This document shows positions 61,201 through 64,000 of a stretch of 64,000 nt of DNA, piece by piece. The stretch spans positions 122,238 through 186,237 of the forward strand of contig NZ_BAYB01000022.1 of assembly GCF_000685035.1 (NCBI RefSeq). The letters are read 5' to 3'. The notes under the pieces are model-generated. The model had not been told where the DNA came from, did not search any database, and saw only the letters and a program-made list of their open reading frames with translations. The translations under genes and the position numbers were made by a program. Position 1 is the stretch's first letter. Every line of letters starts with the position of its first letter. The stretch comes from Paraburkholderia ferrariae NBRC 106233 (GTDB lineage: Bacteria > Pseudomonadota > Gammaproteobacteria > Burkholderiales > Burkholderiaceae).

Positions 61201-64000
61201 ATGAGACTCGCCCGACAATTCCGCAAGTGGTTCGCCGCACGGCCGGCGCCGCGCGCACCGGCCGTCGCGCCCGCTCCGCTCCTGCTCGCGCTCGAACCGC
61301 GCATCGTCTATGAGGCTTCGGTGGCGGCGTTGCCCGTTGCCCGTCATGGAGAGGCGAGTCACCATCACGAAACCTGGGAGGCGCAGAAAACGTCTTCGCC
61401 CATCGTCCCGGGCGAGGGTGTGACGCCTGGCAACAACGTCGGCGGTGCCTCGGGTCATACGGCGAGCGGGCAGGGCCACAAGACGGCGCTCGCGAACGGG
61501 GTCCAGCGAGGTACGCAGACCGAAAACGAAGTCGTGTTCGTCGATACGAACGTGACCGACTATCAGGAATTGCTGACCGGGCTGCCGGCCAACGCGAAGG
61601 TCGTTCTGCTGAACCCGGATAGCAACGGCCTCGAGCAGATCGCGCAGTATGTGGAGCAGCATCGCGGCATCGACGCCATCAATCTGATTTCGCACGGTGC
61701 GCAAGGGCAGGTGCAGGTGGGCAACGTGCTGCTCGATCAAGGCGACCTGTCGCAGTACAGCGCGGTGCTCGCGCAGATCGGCGCGGCCATGAAGCCGAAC
61801 GGCGACCTCCTGATCTACGGCTGCGATGTGGCCGCCGGCAGTGACGGCGCGGCGCTCGTTCAGCAGATTTCGGCACTTTCGGGCTTGAACGTTGCGGCCT
61901 CGACGAACCTGGTCGGCTCGGCTGCGTCAGGCGGCGGCTGGACGCTGAATTACGAAGTGGGCGACGTGCATACGCCGGTGGTGCTCTCCCGTGCCGCCGA
62001 GCAAGGCTACCAGTACGTGTTGTCGGAGACCGTCGAGGATTTCACGAATCCGGACGACAACAGTTACGACTCCGGATCGACTGCCTCATTCACGCTTGAC
62101 GGTATCACCTATACGATCACCAAGACCGGCCCGCTGGCGGACAATACTGTGACGCAGGACCCGAACCTGCAGGTGCTGCCCGACGAAAACGGCACCGATA
62201 ATGCGCTCTTGTTCGACGAGGACGGCACGGGCGGCATCTCGTCGATCACGATCACGATGGCCGACGGCAAGGCATTCAACATCGAGAGCCTCGATTTCGA
62301 CGGCATAGCCGATACCAACCTGACTTTCGTGGGAAACCTCGCGAGTGGAGGAACGGTTTCGACGAGTATCGTTTCGAACGGCAGCTTCGTCACGCAGACC
62401 GTCGATCTTTCGACGGCGGGTTTCTCGGACGTGACGAGCCTCGCGATCGAGGGCGGCAATCTCATGCCGACGCTCGGCCATATCGTCTACAACGAAGTCG
62501 CGGCGCCGACCGTGACCACGACGGGCGGCGCGACGACTTTCACGTCGGCCGATAGCGCCTCGGCCACGCCGGTCGCAGTCAATTCTGGGCTGACTCTCTC
62601 GGACTCCGAATCGTCGACCCTGGCCTCGGCGACGGTGGCGATTACCGGCAACTTCCACAGCGGCGAAGACGTGCTGGAGTTTACGAACACCAGCAGCGCG
62701 ACGTTCGGCAATATCGGGGCTTCGTACAACGCGGGCACCGGCATACTGACGCTGACCTCGAGCGGTGCGACTGCCACCCTCGCCCAATGGCAGGCGGCGC
62801 TCGATGCCGTGAGCTATCTCGACATCGCAGCCGCCCCGAACACGTCTGCGCGTACGATCAGTTTCTCGGTCTATGACGGGATTACGTCGAGCACGCCGGT
62901 CACGAAGACCGTCGATGTCGATTCGCGGCCCATCGTGACGACCTCGAGCGGCACAACGAACTACACGGACGGCGCGAGCGCCACGGCCGTGGACAGCGGC
63001 CTGAGCGTAAGCGACCCGAGCAAGGGCACGCAGGCCTCCGCTACCGTGTCGATCACGAGCGGCTACGCGACGGGCGACACCCTTGCGTTCACGAACACGA
63101 ACAGCACGACCTTCGGCAACATCACGGCCTTGTACAGCAGCGGCAGCGGCGTGCTGGCACTCACCTCCGCGAGCGACTCGGCCACAGATGCGCAATGGAC
63201 GAACGCGCTCGACGCCGTCACGTTTTCGAGCACGGGCACGACCCACGGCGATCGCACGATCTCGTTCGCGGTCAACGATGGCACCACCAATAGCGTGAGC
63301 GCCACGAAAACCGTCGACGTGGTCGATGCGGCACCGGTCATCACGACGACGGGCGGCACGACGAGTTACGTCGGCGGCGCGGCGGCCGCGGACGTGAGCG
63401 CCGGGGTAACGGTCAGCGATTTCGACAACACCACGCAGGCGTCGGGCATGGTGTCGATCACGAGCGGCTTCAACAGCGGCGACACGCTCTCGTTCACGAA
63501 CACGAATGCCACGCAGTTCGGCAACATCGTGGCATCGTACAACGCCGGTACGGGCGTGCTGACGCTCACTTCGTCGGGTGCAACGGCCACCGATGCGCAA
63601 TGGGCCGATGCCTTCAATGCGGTGACATTCGCGAGCACGAGCACGAGTTACAGCAACCGCACGATTTCCTTCGTCGTCAACGATGGCACCGAGAGTAGCG
63701 CAGCGGCAACGAAAACGGTGGACGTCATCGATCCCAACCCGGTCATTACGACCGACTCCGGCTCGGCCGCGTTCGTCGCGGGCGACAACACGGCTTCGAC
63801 GCCGGTGGCGATCGATTCGGGGCTGACGCTCACGGACGCGGGTACGTCCACGTTTTCCTCGGCGACGGTGGTGGTCACCGGTAATTTTCATAGCGGCGAG
63901 GACGTGCTGGCGTTTACGAACACCAGCAGCGCGACGTTCGGCAATATCGCGGCTTCGTACAACGCGGGCACCGGTGTGCTGACGCTAACCTCGAGTGGTT
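61201..64000 (+). CDS. Giant DUF4347 repeat adhesin (partial, runs off the window)
   Basis: 933 codons are visible with no stop. The N-terminus has a basic start and LALEPRIVYEAS (29-40), the LEPR-type motif of large type-I-secreted adhesins. A His-rich linker leads to DUF4347 (about 110-265: EVVFVDTNVTDYQELLTGLP, NLISHGAQGQVQVG, LLIYGCDVAAGSDG). His165 and Cys208 are placed like a cysteine-peptidase dyad. From about residue 434 four repeats of 135-140 residues begin, each with FTNTxSxxFGNI and DGTxS/TKTVDV segments, cadherin/Ig-like. It is presumably a secreted or surface-bound adhesin with its export signal beyond the window. GGAG lies about 10 bp before the ATG at 61201. Confidence 0.88.
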   Translation, partial: MRLARQFRKWFAARPAPRAPAVAPAPLLLALEPRIVYEASVAALPVARHGEASHHHETWEAQKTSSPIVPGEGVTPGNNVGGASGHTASGQGHKTALANGVQRGTQTENEVVFVDTNVTDYQELLTGLPANAKVVLLNPDSNGLEQIAQYVEQHRGIDAINLISHGAQGQVQVGNVLLDQGDLSQYSAVLAQIGAAMKPNGDLLIYGCDVAAGSDGAALVQQISALSGLNVAASTNLVGSAASGGGWTLNYEVGDVHTPVVLSRAAEQGYQYVLSETVEDFTNPDDNSYDSGSTASFTLDGITYTITKTGPLADNTVTQDPNLQVLPDENGTDNALLFDEDGTGGISSITITMADGKAFNIESLDFDGIADTNLTFVGNLASGGTVSTSIVSNGSFVTQTVDLSTAGFSDVTSLAIEGGNLMPTLGHIVYNEVAAPTVTTTGGATTFTSADSASATPVAVNSGLTLSDSESSTLASATVAITGNFHSGEDVLEFTNTSSATFGNIGASYNAGTGILTLTSSGATATLAQWQAALDAVSYLDIAAAPNTSARTISFSVYDGITSSTPVTKTVDVDSRPIVTTSSGTTNYTDGASATAVDSGLSVSDPSKGTQASATVSITSGYATGDTLAFTNTNSTTFGNITALYSSGSGVLALTSASDSATDAQWTNALDAVTFSSTGTTHGDRTISFAVNDGTTNSVSATKTVDVVDAAPVITTTGGTTSYVGGAAAADVSAGVTVSDFDNTTQASGMVSITSGFNSGDTLSFTNTNATQFGNIVASYNAGTGVLTLTSSGATATDAQWADAFNAVTFASTSTSYSNRTISFVVNDGTESSAAATKTVDVIDPNPVITTDSGSAAFVAGDNTASTPVAIDSGLTLTDAGTSTFSSATVVVTGNFHSGEDVLAFTNTSSATFGNIAASYNAGTGVLTLTSSG
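62500..64000 (+). repeat. Tandem 405-420 bp repeats in the adhesin gene
   Basis: Four units, judged by the equivalent FGNI codons at 62701, 63109, 63514 and 63934, spaced 408, 405 and 420 bp. Units 1 and 4 are nearly identical over GNFHSGEDVLxFTNTSSATF and ASYNAGTGxLTLTSSG, whereas 2 and 3 are more diverged. The fourth is cut by the window end, and more are expected. Confidence 0.85.

Noticed and set aside
62086..63891. 601-codon open frame antisense to the adhesin repeats
   Set aside because: Arises from repeat codon bias; Arg-rich and repetitive like the sense strand, without family features.
1..64000. CRISPR array, tRNA or rRNA genes
   Set aside because: No regularly spaced direct repeats with unique spacers and no tRNA-like or rRNA sequence were seen on either strand.

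Overview
The window is about 67% GC, is rich in catabolic and transport genes, and lacks housekeeping genes and tRNAs. Gene content and protein style point to Burkholderiaceae (Paraburkholderia, Caballeronia or Burkholderia), most likely a secondary chromosome or megaplasmid. This assignment is inference from familiarity, not from a database search.

Region 1 (1-10961) is a sugar and aldonate locus. It holds the tail of a probable aldose dehydrogenase, then an operon running leftwards (sugar-binding protein, permease, ATPase, DgoR/FadR-type regulator), a second leftward operon of the galactofuranose type (YtfQ, YtfR, YtfT, YjfF), and a divergent IlvD/Edd dehydratase resembling L-arabonate dehydratase. 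Region 2 (11448-19777) is a guanidine-assimilation operon. A guanidine-I (ykkC) riboswitch precedes two urea-carboxylase-associated proteins (CgdA/CgdB type), a biotin-dependent guanidine/urea carboxylase and a NitT/TauT-type ABC transporter. No allophanate hydrolase is present. Region 3 (19804-25444) is a leftward catabolic operon of unknown substrate: IclR regulator, cyclase-family hydrolase, SDR, CryL-like dehydrogenase, AtoE-type transporter, muconolactone-isomerase-like protein and YciI protein.

Region 4 (25847-33435) holds a small lipoprotein, a LytS/LytTR two-component pair, a sterol desaturase-like di-iron protein, an Aer-like chemoreceptor, and a four-CBS/PAS/GGDEF/EAL protein. Region 5 (33555-38931) is a LysR regulator divergent from an operon of a fluoroacetate-dehalogenase-like hydrolase, a LeuC/LeuD-type hydratase and an MFS carrier. 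A TPR/glycosyltransferase-like gene follows.

Region 6 (40882-46157) is more AT-rich. It contains a GH54 alpha-L-arabinofuranosidase-like lipoprotein, a decayed IS5-family element, two small lipoprotein genes and two further IS scars. Region 7 (46372-54176) holds an amidase, a purine cluster (hydroxyisourate hydrolase, guanine deaminase, NCS2 permease, LysR), a cupin/LysE pair with a divergent LysR, and a VOC protein. Region 8 (54272-59804) is a TctDE-like two-component system with an MHS carrier, a quinone oxidoreductase and an orphan periplasmic binding protein. The window ends inside a giant DUF4347 repeat adhesin, preceded by a small tail-fibre-like gene.

The observations most worth following up are the dehalogenase/LeuCD operon, the bacterial GH54 lipoprotein with an unusual domain plan, the unassigned CryL/cyclase/AtoE operon, the chained four-codon mini-ORFs before the LysR gene at 52538, and the SHG/GCD pair in the adhesin's DUF4347 domain.
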